From NCBI GenBank assembly GCA_963920705.1, contig CAWUCO010000001.1:1325982-1389981 (forward strand): DNA of 64,000 bases, read 5' to 3'. This DNA is from Odiellus spinosus (Eukaryota; Arthropoda; Arachnida; Opiliones; Phalangiidae). The notes under the pieces were generated by a model that was not told the DNA's origin, did not search any database, and saw only the letters and a list, made by a program, of their open reading frames with translations. Within the stretch, counting starts at the first letter, position 1. The number at the start of each line of letters is the position of its first letter. The position numbers and the translations under genes were made by a program. Positions 52,889 through 64,000 of the stretch are shown piece by piece.

Positions 52889-55031
52889 CTATTTGCTTTT
52901 TTTATAGACATCTGACCACGATTCACCATTAAATATTAATACAGTATCGTCTGCATATGCTACGTTGTGGTCGGCTATATTATTATTTAGTAAGTTATTT
53001 ATATAGATTAGAAATAGTGTTGGTCCTAAAACTGATCCTTGTGGAATCCCAAATTTATGTTGAACAGCGTTACTTAGGGTATTTCCTATTTTAACTTTTG
53101 CCCGACGTCCATTAAGGTAACTATTAAACCATTTTAATGGAAGGCCTCTGATACCAATGTTATTAAGTTTATCCGAGAGAATGCTATGGCTCACAGTATC
53201 AAAGGCATTTGCTAAGTCTAGGAAAATAGCTAGTACTTTTTTGCTTTGGTCTAAGTTTTTAACTAAATAACTATTAAAAGAGTAAAGGGCGTCTTCGGTG
53301 GAATGTCCTTTACGAAAGCCGTATGGATGGTTGGAAATTAAATTATTACGTTGTAGGTAGCTTTCTAATTGATATTTTACGCATTTTTCTAATATCTTTG
53401 AAAGGCACGAAAGAATACATATGGGTCTGTAATTAGATAATATAGTTGGGTCTCCATTTTTGAATATGGGAGTGATTATGGCTATTTTACAAGAATCAGG
53501 GAAAATACCAGATTCAATACTTAAATTTATAATGTAAGTGATTGGTTCTGAGATATATTTACTAAATTACTTCAAAATTTTAGAACTTAGTTTATCCACA
53601 CCTCGGGAATTTGAATTTCTTATTGCAGCTATACTTTTGATAACATCATTTGCACAAATTGGATGCATGAAAAATGTTTTGTCGTGTCTTGGATCAAGGA
53701 AAATGTTTTTTTATGGTTTCGATATTGTTTCTTGTGGTGATTATATTTGCTAAGTTAGGGCCCACATTTGAGAAATATCTGTTAAATTCATTTCCTATTA
53801 TATTAGGGTTACTATCTACATCATAGGACTTTTTGTTTAATCTTATAGATTTAACATTTTTTTTATTGTTTTTTGTTGGGTTTAGTATACTATTTATTGT
53901 AGACCACATTTTAGAGTTATCTGATTTAGCAATGATAATTTTATCCATATAATATTTATTTTTTGTGATTTTAATTAAATTATTTAGTTTATTTCTATAA
54001 CAGATAAACTCGTTTTTTAAATCGACATTAGATGGTTGTTTGTTTTAGTCTTTGTTTTAACTTGTCGCGTGTTTTAATACTTTTAAGTAAACTAGGTGTT
54101 ATCCAAGGTTTTAGTGGTTTGAATTTAGTAAAATCTAATCTCGTAACTGTTTTTGTTGCAAGATTTAAGTAGAAGTTAAAAGTATTTATGAATTCATCAG
54201 CTGCACTGTTTACATCTTGTTTAGAGTAGACACACTGCCAGGTTTCGAATGATAGAAGTCGATCTAACTTTATATAGTCCGTTTTTACAGTATTGAACGA
54301 ATTTGTTTGTATAGGTTTTTTTGGTTTTAGAGTTTGTAGTTCGAGGATTATTGGTGAGTGGTCAGTAATGGATGTCTCCAGAATAAAGGAGTTGAACACA
54401 ATATTGAATTTAGATTTAACCATGAAGTGATCTAGACAAGACATCATACGAGTAGTGTATTTAATCCATGATGAAAAATAATAAGTACTTAAAATGTCCA
54501 GGTAGGTGTTGATTGCTAGGTTATTCTTTGCGGCTAGGATATCAATGTTTAGGTCTCCCGCGATAATTACGTCTTGATTGGAGCCAAAAGTTTCTATTTC
54601 TTTTTCTAAATCAACTAAGAAAGCTGGTAAATCTGAATTGGGTGATCGATAAACAGATAGTAATGTGATGAATCGTTCGTTAAATTTAACGTCTAATTTT
54701 AAGCAATTGCTTTCGTGTAGCGAGATTTCAATAAACTTAAAAGGTGTACAACTAATCCGTCAGCAATGTTGTTGAATTTCGTTGTGTGTATTTGCTGATA
54801 GTTATTGATATTGAAATGAAGAATATTTACACTACTAAGCCAACATTCCGATAGAATTATAATGTCAAATAGTACTTGGATTTCGTTTAGGATTATCACG
54901 AGTTCATCAAAATGTTTTCAAATACTACGTATATTCAAGTGAATTATTTTAAAGTTGTCTAGAGTTTTATATCGTTCTGTTAGGTTTTTAATCGAAATAT
55001 TGTTTGAACAATTTGTTGTCGCTGTTTGCAT
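52889..55031 (-). pseudogene. LINE ORF2: APE endonuclease and reverse transcriptase
   Basis: An ATG at 55031 is followed by FKIIHLNIRSI and then a TGA where relatives have Arg; IIILSECWL (catalytic Glu) and ITDHSPIIL (the DH-x-P motif) define the APE-type endonuclease. Several frameshifts lie between 54900 and 53200. The RT block has GIRGLPLKWFNSYLNGR, GIPQGSVLGPTLF and the active-site AYADDT. The thumb and 3' end are missing. The family copies its RNA into DNA at nicked target sites. Dead copy. Confidence 0.85.
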
Positions 55032-55097
55032 TAAGATAATGTAGGTGTGTTAATACACTGATATGTATCCATAAATTAAGCGTCTAGTTTCTCTAAG

Positions 55098-56031
55098 TCA
55101 AGTAGATTTTTTTATTCTAATGGCCCGGTCTCCTTTTTTCCTGATAAAAACTTTGCCGTCGGATACCCGAAAAAATTTGAAATTATTCTTATTTGCATAT
55201 TGTTTAGATTCGTAAAATAGTTTTTTATTGATAGGAGTTAGGAGTTCGTTTAGGTAGATCCTTTTTTTTTCGAATGAGTTATGAATATCCGAGGCCAATA
55301 AACCCTGATTTTTTATTTTTTTAAACGCTGATAATAGATTATTTCGAATAGATTCGTTATTTAATTTAACTATTATAGATTTTATCCTGTTATCTTTGGT
55401 TACGCCTTGAGGGTAGCGATAAATTTTGGCAATATTATCTATATGAAAGGTTACTCCTAAATACTTGGCTATTTCTTTAAAAATATTTGCTAGATTTTCG
55501 TTTTGTGATTCTTTTAACCCGACAATTTCAATTTCGCAAAATAATTGTTGCTGTTTTAGATAATTTACTTCTTCTTTCAAATCGTTGAACTCATCTGATA
55601 TTATTTTGTCATTAGCCTTTAATAAGAATTTTTCTTCTTTGATGTGCTCTAAAATTTTAGACTGTTTTCCTAATTCCTCGTTGAAATCATCGATTTTTTT
55701 TAGAAGAGAATTCCACAGATATTTGGAAATCGTTCAACTTGGCTTCAATGTTATCAAGTTTATTTAATTTTAATAAAATTAAACTTATCTGGTTCGCAAT
55801 GCTAGCATCCATTATATTTGAGGTACTGGTTTCGATATCCTTTTCGCCGTCAGTTTTTTTGCACTCGTCACACTTCCAGTTATTTTTTTTATTTCCAAGT
55901 TTACGAAGGTTTTCGGTGGTTTTTATCGACGTACACTTTGCGTGAAAGTAGTTTTCACACTCTCCTTTACATTGTATTATCTCTTTCGGGTTAGTAAGAT
56001 CCTCGTTACAAGCATTACATAACTCGGACAT
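55098..56031 (-). pseudogene. LINE ORF1: PHD finger and FP25K-like domain
   Basis: ATG at 56031. Residues 1-60 form a PHD finger (LCNACNEDL, ENYFHAKC, WKCDECKK). A coiled-coil segment follows. At an A8 run near 55700 the frame shifts, and the next frame continues smoothly (DDFNEELGKQSKILEHIKEE) into FCEIEIVGLKESQNENL and KGDRAIRIKK, the layout of baculovirus FP25-like ORF1 proteins. Apart from that shift it is open for about 311 codons. It is an RNA-binding partner of ORF2 in its family. Confidence 0.8.
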
Positions 56032-56040
56032 AGTTTTTTA

Positions 56041-57239
56041 CGGTATTTTATATTTTTTTGATTTAAGAATGCTTAGTACGGAGCTACTAGGAAATGCGAC
56101 TGTCCTCCGCCAATTCCAATGCATAACATAAATCAAAAATGGGAGAAAGTTCAATGCATTTAAATTTTAATTTAAAATAATGGTATTGTTTAACTAAATC
56201 TAATTAATCACGAAGCTGAAAAATTAATTTAAAATTCGACATAGTTTAGAAAATATTTAAGAATTTGTCCAAAAATTTAAAGAAATGTGACCGTTTAATA
56301 CCAGCTTGAGTTGGCAGCACGCGCTAAGCTGTTTTCCATATTTCATTTAGTCCAAAAAGCAAAGGTATAACGGGCAGTATAGGCTTAGTCTTGCTGCAAA
56401 CTTGGGGTGGATTTGAAGAATCTAAATAAAAGTGGGTTTACACGGATATCCAAGATCCCAACGTCAACTGAATTCGAATTAATAGAGACAAAGGTACTTT
56501 GAAAAAATTTGATAAGACTTCTTTCGGGTACGAGAGTATATTTAGTTAAACACAGATTTAAATAATGAAATATTGATAAAGTACATGAAGTAATAGAAAG
56601 TAAGGTGCCAGGGAGTCTATTCTCTAACTTCATTCGGATCGAAAGCTGCTCGATTCATTCGGAATTCGGGTTGTCTGGGCCAAAAATACAAATAAGCGTA
56701 TTCTGTAGGGCTCGAATGCGAATCATTCGGTTCGGGTTGATTCGAACCATTCGGCGGCCGATAGAGCCGTCCGAATCAAGTTTCCTCTCTTTTTGAGTGT
56801 GTTCCCCCTTTCTTTCAGCCCCGTTTCTCCTCGTCTCAAGGTGTTTGTACGTAAAATTTAACCGCCATGTTTCATCAACTACAAATCAAAATAATCAAAT
56901 TTTCGGCAATAAAAAACTACCCGTGGTCAATTAAGTAATTAGAATTGTATCTTAAACGTGTCGATTGCGTAGGGGCCCATCTATTTACATTTATCTTAGA
57001 TTTTTCGGTTGAATAGGTAAGGTTAACGAGTCAATGTTTTTAGGCCTTGGTTGATAATACCCGGCTCCGTCCCAAGGTTGGTAGAGTCTAGAGATATTCG
57101 CTGGTTCCGTCCGACGGTCCGAGGCTCTTGCCAATTAATTCAATTTGACCGTCGAATTTTGACGGAGCTTCGAGAATTTGGACCCGGGCGGTTACCAATA
57201 TTTTAAGCGTAAACGTATACCAACTTGCCGGCGATTTTT
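56041..57239. other. Spacer with dispersed repeats
   Basis: 56290-56400 resembles 59318-59420 (TACCAGCTTGAG, CTGCTGCAAACT). TATTCTCTAAC with ATTCGGAT words at 56618-56650 faces a diverged inverse copy near 57960-58020, perhaps an old element of about 1.4 kb. No gene. Confidence 0.4.
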
Positions 57240-57480
57240 TTTTTGTTAGTCAATAATTATACGCTTTTCGCTAAATGATTGTATTTATTTTAAATTAAAT
57301 TTAATCATTTTAAGTTTAACGGTAGATGATTGTATTTATTTTAAATTAAATAACATAAAAGTTTTACGCTAGATGATTGAATTTATTTTATATTGATATT
57401 AAATCTAATAAGTAAAAGTCTAGTACGCTAGATGATCGTATTTAAATTAAATTAATATTAAATCTTATGATTTGGAGCGT
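57240..57480. repeat. AT-rich tandem repeat of about 52-58 bp
   Basis: GCTAGATGATTGTATTTATT recurs four times (near 57269, 57322, 57370, 57428) with ATTAAAT tails. Confidence 0.8.
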
Positions 57481-59936
57481 TACTCTGAATTATTGTTTTA
57501 TTACGTATCAAATTTATTTCACGAAAGGACTCTTCTAGATAAATACAAACGGTTGGTATTTTTATTGCCATCTAAATTTAAATTAATATGGTTATTTAAA
57601 CGAATGGCATTATGAAAACCATATAAACTACATAAGTCTGAAATTACCATTTTATTTAATCGTTTATTGAATAAAGAATCATTATTCATATACTAACCCT
57701 TAATTCCTAATAAGTTTACACTCTGTTTCATTAAATTTAAAAAATAAAAATAACTAAGAGGCATATTCATAATTTGATCAATAAAATAATGCTAAATTTC
57801 CCAAGAAATCAAACACATTTGATCGAGTTGAATAATGTCCCAAAACTATTGTTTTAAAAATCTAAATATTTTAAAATCTTCCCGCCCGAATTCTGACCAA
57901 TAAGAGAGAAATAATACCTCGCGATCTCCTACTTTCTCCACATAAAATGACGTACACTATGATTCGGATTCGGGCTCGAAGGGATCCGAATCACCATTCG
58001 AATAAGGGTTAGAGAATAGGCTTTTTTGAACCAAACCCGAATTCGAATGCTTTGGATTTTATCAATTGCTTCAAAATGGTAAACAAAAAATTTATTTCTT
58101 AAACAGTAGAATTATAAGGAATATCCATTGAATTCGAGTTAATAGAGAGAAAGTATAGTTTATTGAGTACGAGTGCTTCTCTTGTTTAAACAAAGATCTC
58201 CATATCGAAAGATTGATAAGCTATATGGGTTACGAAAAGGTTAAAACACTGCCTTCTGTAATACTGGGCCACGAAATGCCAACTCGAACTTTTTTTTTGA
58301 CATTTTTAATTTGCAATTTGTCCGAGATAGATGCCACTTTCCTGATGTATGAATAGCCATTCGCGAGTCTCGCGTCGCCAAGAACCAATAAGATAAGGCT
58401 CTAGCGAAGTAACATCGTAGAACTCCTAGCGACATCTAGGTGATAACGTAGATATCTTGATTTAAATTTACGATTTGATTTAGAACTAGCTTTTAATGTA
58501 AAAATCTAAAAATCACTGTTTAATTATTTAAATTAAATCATAATTAATTTTTTCTCCATTATTAACCTAAAATTCGTATATATTTTTAATTTTCGGCCTA
58601 CATTTGAATTTCCCGCTTTTTTTACCTCAAGAAAGCGACGTCTAACGATATTTTTGAAATCGGTAACGCCACCCCCTTGCTTTTCCTACGGATAGGCATA
58701 GTATTAAAGAAGGCAATGGTTAAAACATAAACCTAGCCGAACTTTATTAAGTGATTCTAGATTAATGAACAAAAAATTAATTTATTAAACGGTAAATAAG
58801 CTATTTTTAATGGTATTTTTAACTATAGCTGAAAATTACATTCACTGGGTTCTTCTACTCGGGTAGCCCTCTTCAGCCCTTTAATTTTGACTATTATATT
58901 ATATCATGAGTATCCCATTAAATTCACCTTAATTCACCGTAATTAAAAAGTAGGCACGATTTTCTTATTATTTTACTTTTTAACTTTAATAAATCTTTTG
59001 GCCTATATAAACGAAATTTACAGATTCGGCACTCATAGATGCACAACTCCAATGGGTGGCTTAAGGCAGCGTTTAGAATTGTGGTGAACCCTCTCACTTG
59101 CGCGATGGTGTCGTCTTCGATTTTGTCGGCAATCGTTTCTCGCCTATATTTCGGTGATAAGAGGCTTCTTTCTCACAATCTTTTGGTTAGAGTACTCGAA
59201 TAAACTGAGGCGATTGAATTTAAATCGCATTACTTAGAAATGTGGCTAATTTAATCTATTGTGTCTCTGTAAGAACATTCCACAATGAAAGGTCAAGGGA
59301 TTAAATATCACTTGTGTGTTAAATACCAGCTTGAGTACTCAGAACGCGCCTACGTTCAACCGAAGGTAGTGTAATCTTAGGCTGCTGCAAACTCAATGTG
59401 GTTTGGATCATCTAAGTACAATTCTTCTACTACACTCTAGTTGATAGATTATACTCGGAGTATTTATTATAACCAGTTCAAGCGGAATTTGAGTATAAAA
59501 TTTAAAGTTTAGGCGGATTAACGTTAGAAATCAATAGAAAAATTATAGTCATGGAAACTTTGAAATACAGTAGGTTTCTTGTGTTTAAAAAACCAACGGT
59601 GTATATTTGAATAAAAAATGCGCATTTGATGTTGGAAAAAAAAAAGCCGGGAAAATTTCCCAAAAAAGTAATTTCAAAAGCAGGCGTGTCCAGTGAACTT
59701 CGTTAGAGAGCAGAGCAGAGCAAAGGTAGTAAGATAGCTATAAAGATTTAAGTCATGCTTTTATTGTATTAGAGAAGTTGGCATTATAGAGATAGTTATT
59801 AAAGGTAATTGAGTATTACCTTTGGACTTCGATTTGTTTGTGTATGTTACTATCATCGTTCAGCTAAATTATAGTTAAATATAAGTTGGAGGCTTAGGAG
59901 TACGGAAGAGTAGTTAAACTTCGTGAATATCAACCA
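57481..59936. other. AT-rich spacer, no gene seen
   Basis: No frame above noise. The minus-strand frame 58241-58435 has no motif. Confidence 0.45.
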
Positions 59937-59943
59937 ACGCAGA

Positions 59944-60363
59944 ATGTCATCACCATTTGAATTCAACAGAGCAACTTCACTAGTGCCATTTCCATATAAC
60001 AGCAGGTAGAGACGGGCTGGCTAGAAAAATTGGGACATAAAGAAGCGAGTGTTTTGAGACGCGACATGTTAGATGCCTATAGTCACATGTAAAAATAACT
60101 ATTCAAGTGTAAATACTAACGATATGGAATTTGGTATTTTTTTTTATTTTAAGAGTGCTGAAGAAGGTCTTGTCAGCCTGACATCGGTTTTTGACAAGCT
60201 ATATCCTTGGATTCTTCCAATGACTGAGATGATTCACACGTATGATGAAAACATCAGCAATGGTCCTCTATTAGAACGTCAGAACAAGGAATTCAGACGA
60301 AATCAATATCGGAAGTATTGCCAATCATCTACCGAGGAAGGGCTAATGGAACTTGCAGTCTAG
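59944..60363 (+). other. Two doubtful ORFs of unknown identity
   Basis: An ATG at 59944 opens MSSPFEFNRATSLVPFPYNS and stops within a possible donor (CAGGTAGAG). A second frame (60073-60363, 96 codons) is rich in aromatic and charged residues (FDKLYPWILPMTEMIH). Splicing between them does not keep a frame as far as I can see. It may be a real small gene or retroposed piece. Confidence 0.25.
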
Positions 60364-61261
60364 AATATCTTGGGTTTGTCCAAGAGTAACTTGAATGGAT
60401 AATCTCCGTCGTTTTATTTTCGTCTCTTCTGGACGGAAGTCACCCCAGACTGAATCATTCGTTTTTATTAAATCATTGGATTAACAAATGATAATTGGGC
60501 AGTACAGCCTAATGATACCGATGCTTTTATTTATATGGCTAGAATTTGTAATCACTTATTTACATTTAATATAAACATTTCATTGTATGTGTCTCTGCTT
60601 ATCCTACGACCTGCCATAAAATAAGGTCATAGGAAATTTGAGTACTCTGAGTAGAGTGAGAAAATTGTTAAACACTGTAACTTAGAGGGGAAATATAATA
60701 CGTGCAATCAAAAGCACCCTGGTCCATATACTCACTCCTAATTCTTTACATCCATCCATCTTTTATTTAAATTAGGGTTAGGTTAACGTTGTCGGGGAGG
60801 TAAAATTTTGGTTTCCCAACTTGTTTAACTTTGATGTATACTATAGAGTGTTGTTAATTCATGGTGTATTAAAAAAGGTGTTGTAGGCAAAATATTAAAT
60901 ATTTATTTTGTCATTTTGCCAATTGGATTCAAATTTTTACGATTGTAGTAGCGTATATTTGGAAAACTGTAGTCTCGCTTTCTCTGATATATTATTTGGA
61001 ATAATTGATTTTTCGCTCTTGTTCGTTTCGTTATAATATTTTTAGTTTTTTGGTTTCGCTATTTTGACCCTCGATAACTTGCCTTGGACCTTTTGGTTTT
61101 CGCTATTGTGACCTAGACACAGGTTAACGAATCCATAATTCCAAAAAGAAAGAAACATTACAGTGACTACTTGCGTATAATAAATAGTAGGTTTTCTTAA
61201 AAAAAGTGCAACTTTAATTAAGCAAAAAAATTTAAAAACACAAATAAACATTCCTGTTAGT
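60364..61261. other. Spacer, no gene seen
   Basis: AT-rich. The minus-strand frame 61042-61251 ends next to the ribozyme-like motif and may be part of the same retroelement fragment. Confidence 0.4.
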
Positions 61262-61305
61262 GACGACTAGTTTCGCGTCTTACAGGCGCATCATCAGTTA
61301 GAGAT
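61262..61305 (-). ncRNA. Candidate hammerhead ribozyme core (Penelope type)
   Basis: On the minus strand: CTGATGA (61291-61297), a short stem GCG/CGC around CCTGTAAGA, GAAA, then CTAGTC. The order CUGAUGA, stem II, GAAA, very short stem III and a GUC cleavage site is that of minimal hammerheads in Penelope-like elements. Stem I is not convincing in this copy. The GIY-YIG and RT genes of a Penelope element are not present nearby. Confidence 0.45.
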
Positions 61306-61989
61306 CGGGGTTTAGACAAGAAATTTCTGATCATTTTATTTTTTTTTTTCATAATTTATCCACGGGAAGTCTATGATAAATCCAATGTAATTGCGAATAA
61401 TTTTCCGATTATTTTTTTATGATTATCTGATTAACTGATTTTGGTGGATCTCTACATCAGTTCTAAATTTTAGAGTTCCAAATCTTTCTTCAAACCAACT
61501 TCGTCACGTGATTCAAAGGGGCGTGTATAGGGTTTTTTATACCAAAGGTCAGTAACGAAGCTCCCCGGACCGTCGTCCCGACTGAGAGCCAATTGCTTTT
61601 TTTTCGAGTTTTTCGAATATCTAATGATTCGCGTACATTAAATTTAATATATTTGTCTATCGTAGCAAACTTATAACAAAATTATGTGAAATCAGTTATA
61701 TGGTCAGGATTGGAAACGTGTTCGGCTAATGCTTGTTTTTACGTCATTTTCGTGCTCGTGAAAGTGGAATTTCAAATTGATTTTAAAATATTATTCATTC
61801 TTTTAATCTTAATTTTTCCAATTCATGAACGGTTTACCAAAAATTTAACATACATTATAATATTTAACATTTAAATATTACGATGAAGTATTATATTATG
61901 AAACGATAAAATTAACAAAAATTGTAACTATCCAAACGCCAAGCACTACAGTAACCTTGCTCAAGGCCAAAGAAATTGTTTCTTAAAAT
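61306..61989. other. 3' flank of the LACTB-like gene
   Basis: AT-rich sequence after the stop codon on the minus strand; an AATAAA-type signal is not obvious in the first 100 bp. Nothing else seen. Confidence 0.4.
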
Positions 61990-63152
61990 TTACACGGTGT
62001 CTTTATCAAAACATTTCACAATACCTACCGCTAAATCACCTAGGATTGGACTTTGATCAGAATTGGTTAAAATTGCCACTACAATACCTCGTGGAGTATC
62101 TGCCATTTGACTTTTATTTACAATTTCCTCGTCATTACTGGTATTATCATTTGGTTGTATTAAAAGTACACAAGCTGCACCTGAATTTAAACCTTCGTGG
62201 AAAACGGCAAACTTTTGTAATTTACATAAATTGCACGCTTCTTTACGTGGAATTATACCCCATCCCATGCCGTACGGATATTGCTTGACTAATTGACTCT
62301 GTTCAGTTGGTTGCCAAAGTTTTTCAACCGTATTTGCGTTCAGAAAACCATTTTCTTTACCCTGGTAGCAATAGAGCATGATGTTTCCAAGTTTAACTAA
62401 ATCTCCCGCTGTTGATTGAAAACCTCCTCCAGCCCAATAAAGCGAGCTGTCAATATACGGACTATTAACTATGGATCCATTCTTTTTCGTATAATATCTC
62501 GCTCGACCGTAAGTCAGAGAATCGTTTAGATCGAAAGATGTATTTTCCAATCCCAGCGTTTCAAAGATTTTGGACATATGGTTTTTAAACGATTCCTTCG
62601 CGGCGTTTTCGATAACGGCGCTTAGTACGCTAAAACCGTGCGATGAATAAGAATACTTCTCGCCAGGTTTGAACAATAACGATTCATTATCAAAGACCTT
62701 TAGGGCGTCTCTCACATTTTCGTAATGTTTCGTGTTATAAAACTCTTCGTTTTGAAAAACGTCTTTACCATCCAGAGTCGGTTTCGAGTAATGTCTTATG
62801 CCACTTAGATTTGAAACGAGGTGTCTAGGTGTAATGACGACGTTTGTTCCATCGAATTTGGGCTGTGGATAGTCTTCTATATATTCGAGAATTGATTTAT
62901 CCATGTCTAATTTTCCCTCTTCCCAGAGTTTAGCAGCGGCTGTGGCGGTAATTGATTTGCTTACGCTGGCAATTCTCATGATGGTGTCTGCTCGGCACGG
63001 TACTTGGTTTTCCAAGTCCGAATATCCAAATGCTTCAGCCCAGGTCAATTTTCCATCGACGCTCACGGCTAAAGTCATTCCAGGGATTCCGTAAGCGTCT
63101 TTTGAGCGTTGTATTAATAGTTGGCTCTGCTTTATCGCGTTGGTTGCAATTC
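61990..63152 (-). CDS. LACTB: LACTB-like serine beta-lactamase/peptidase-related protein (last exon)
   Basis: Open minus-strand exon preceded by a splice acceptor (CTACAG at 63158-63153); it runs upstream of the first ATG (63078) as NAIKQSQLLIQRSKDAYG, the usual helix before the domain. Numbered from that ATG the active-site set is SVSK (S38, K41), YSS (144-146) and HEG (294-296), as in penicillin-binding and class C lactamase-like folds. Human LACTB is a mitochondrial filament-forming protease of this fold. The 5' exon with a possible mitochondrial signal is not identified in the remaining 850 bp. Intact, about 388 codons in this exon, and the best host-gene candidate in the window. Confidence 0.88.
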
Positions 63153-64000
63153 CTGTAGATGAAGTAATTTACCAATTTAGATATTGTAATGTACCGTGGC
63201 TAATATTAACGATTTCGAATCTTAGAAAGAACATAGGAAGAAGCGCTAGTGTTTTACGCTTAATTTGAAACCTAATTATTTATAGAGCTTCGAAAGGAAC
63301 GACGTCTTGTTTCCTTTCTCTCATGGACAATCTCGGGATTTGGATAAAGGCTACCTGGTTCTAGCTCTTCCTTTAACTCCTGAAATTTCGCTAGTCTTCG
63401 AGCGGCATTTTTAACGACAAAAATATTAAAAATAGGGAATAAAACTGCCTCATCTCTTCTCAGTTTGAAAATTTCTCTTGAACTCGGCTAAAGACGGGTA
63501 AAGAAAACGAGCTTGAAAAAAATCAGTTTTTCCATTCTTTTTAGTGGCAAGATTTGTCCTGGACAGAATCGAATGAAATGATTCAAGAGAAACGACGCCA
63601 CTTATTCTAGCTTCTGATTCTTCTTACACATGAAGTGTGGTTAAAAACGATTCAAACGAATGCACCCCGCGAAAAGTACAGTTCAGTTTTCCATCCCAAA
63701 GATATGTCCCTTTAATTATAGTAAAATTATACCCAAATTCATTGCCACGTCACGAAAACTATCCCTAAGTAAAATGCATTAGACAGTAATCTATGGGACG
63801 CTTCGGTAACGTTGCTGAACCGATCTTAAATCAGGGAACGGCTAAGTGGGCGTATCTTTTATTCATATTTAAAGTAGCCCACATAAGGGGGTGAAAGCGG
63901 GTTTTTGTGAAAATTTGCGTAAGTTTTTCCACTAAGCAAAATTGCTTAATACTATATTTAGGGGTGAAGCAACAAATAATTTATATACGCCGAAATGAAA
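63153..64000. other. Intron and upstream region of the LACTB-like gene
   Basis: No further exon is recognised. The sequence is AT-rich with no long frame on the minus strand. Confidence 0.4.

Larger units (their letters stand above)
52889..56031 (-). mobile_element. 3'-truncated LINE with PHD-type ORF1 and APE-RT ORF2
   Basis: Minus strand, 5' end near 56040. ORF1 and ORF2 follow each other; the reverse transcriptase stops shortly after its YADD motif, where unrelated sequence begins. Group: jockey/CR1-like, judged by motifs only. Confidence 0.85.

Noticed and set aside
61042-61251. 69-codon minus-strand frame as a Penelope gene
   Set aside because: It has no reverse transcriptase or GIY-YIG motif; hydrophobic and Lys-rich by AT content.

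Overview
The window is eukaryotic, most likely an arthropod. Evidence: split genes with GT-AG introns, TATA boxes and AATAAA signals, CCTAA-type simple repeats, and many animal mobile elements. It has one clear host-type gene (LACTB-like, 61990-63152, minus strand) and one spliced gene encoding an AlkB-type dioxygenase (38.7-40.7 kb). Almost everything else is mobile DNA or satellite. I cannot name the species.

Region 1, about 179-10972: a decayed Polinton/Maverick (adintovirus-like) element. It has terminal inverted repeats with internal tandem repeats and a compact plus-strand virion block: packaging ATPase, a small basic protein, a leader domain fused in frame to a D,D(35)E integrase with chromodomain, penton-type minor capsid, a glycine-motif virion protein, double jelly-roll major capsid and adenain-type protease. 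The right flank carries a one-BIR protein and a protein with a PC4-like domain. The left flank carries a decayed minus-strand gene with a membrane segment. Most genes are broken by stops or frameshifts. No protein-primed DNA polymerase B was found.

Region 2, 11-26 kb: no confident genes. It holds MITEs, foldback elements, several minisatellites (50, 132, 56 and 42 bp units) and a mariner-type transposase remnant.

Region 3, 26.6-30.9 kb: a minus-strand transposon whose broken reading frame gives, in order, an N-terminal region, a PHD finger, a USP-type deubiquitinase fold, an acidic linker and a MULE-like DDE transposase. It looks like one former polyprotein of about 1,400 codons.

Region 4, 31-41 kb: MITEs, including a family with TTAA-type ends, a nested foldback, the C-terminal tail of a MULE-type protein, a promoter with a tiny first coding exon, and the AlkB-type gene, whose start codon is split by an intron and which carries one frameshift.

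Region 5, 41-51.5 kb: a graveyard of C2H2 zinc-finger genes. It is interrupted by a 1.55 kb foldback element encoding a SWIM zinc finger, by a 183-bp satellite with alternating monomer types, and by the 5' part of an R1-like LINE.

Region 6, 52-64 kb: a truncated PHD-ORF1 LINE, AT-rich spacer, a candidate Penelope-type hammerhead ribozyme, and the LACTB-like exon at the right edge.
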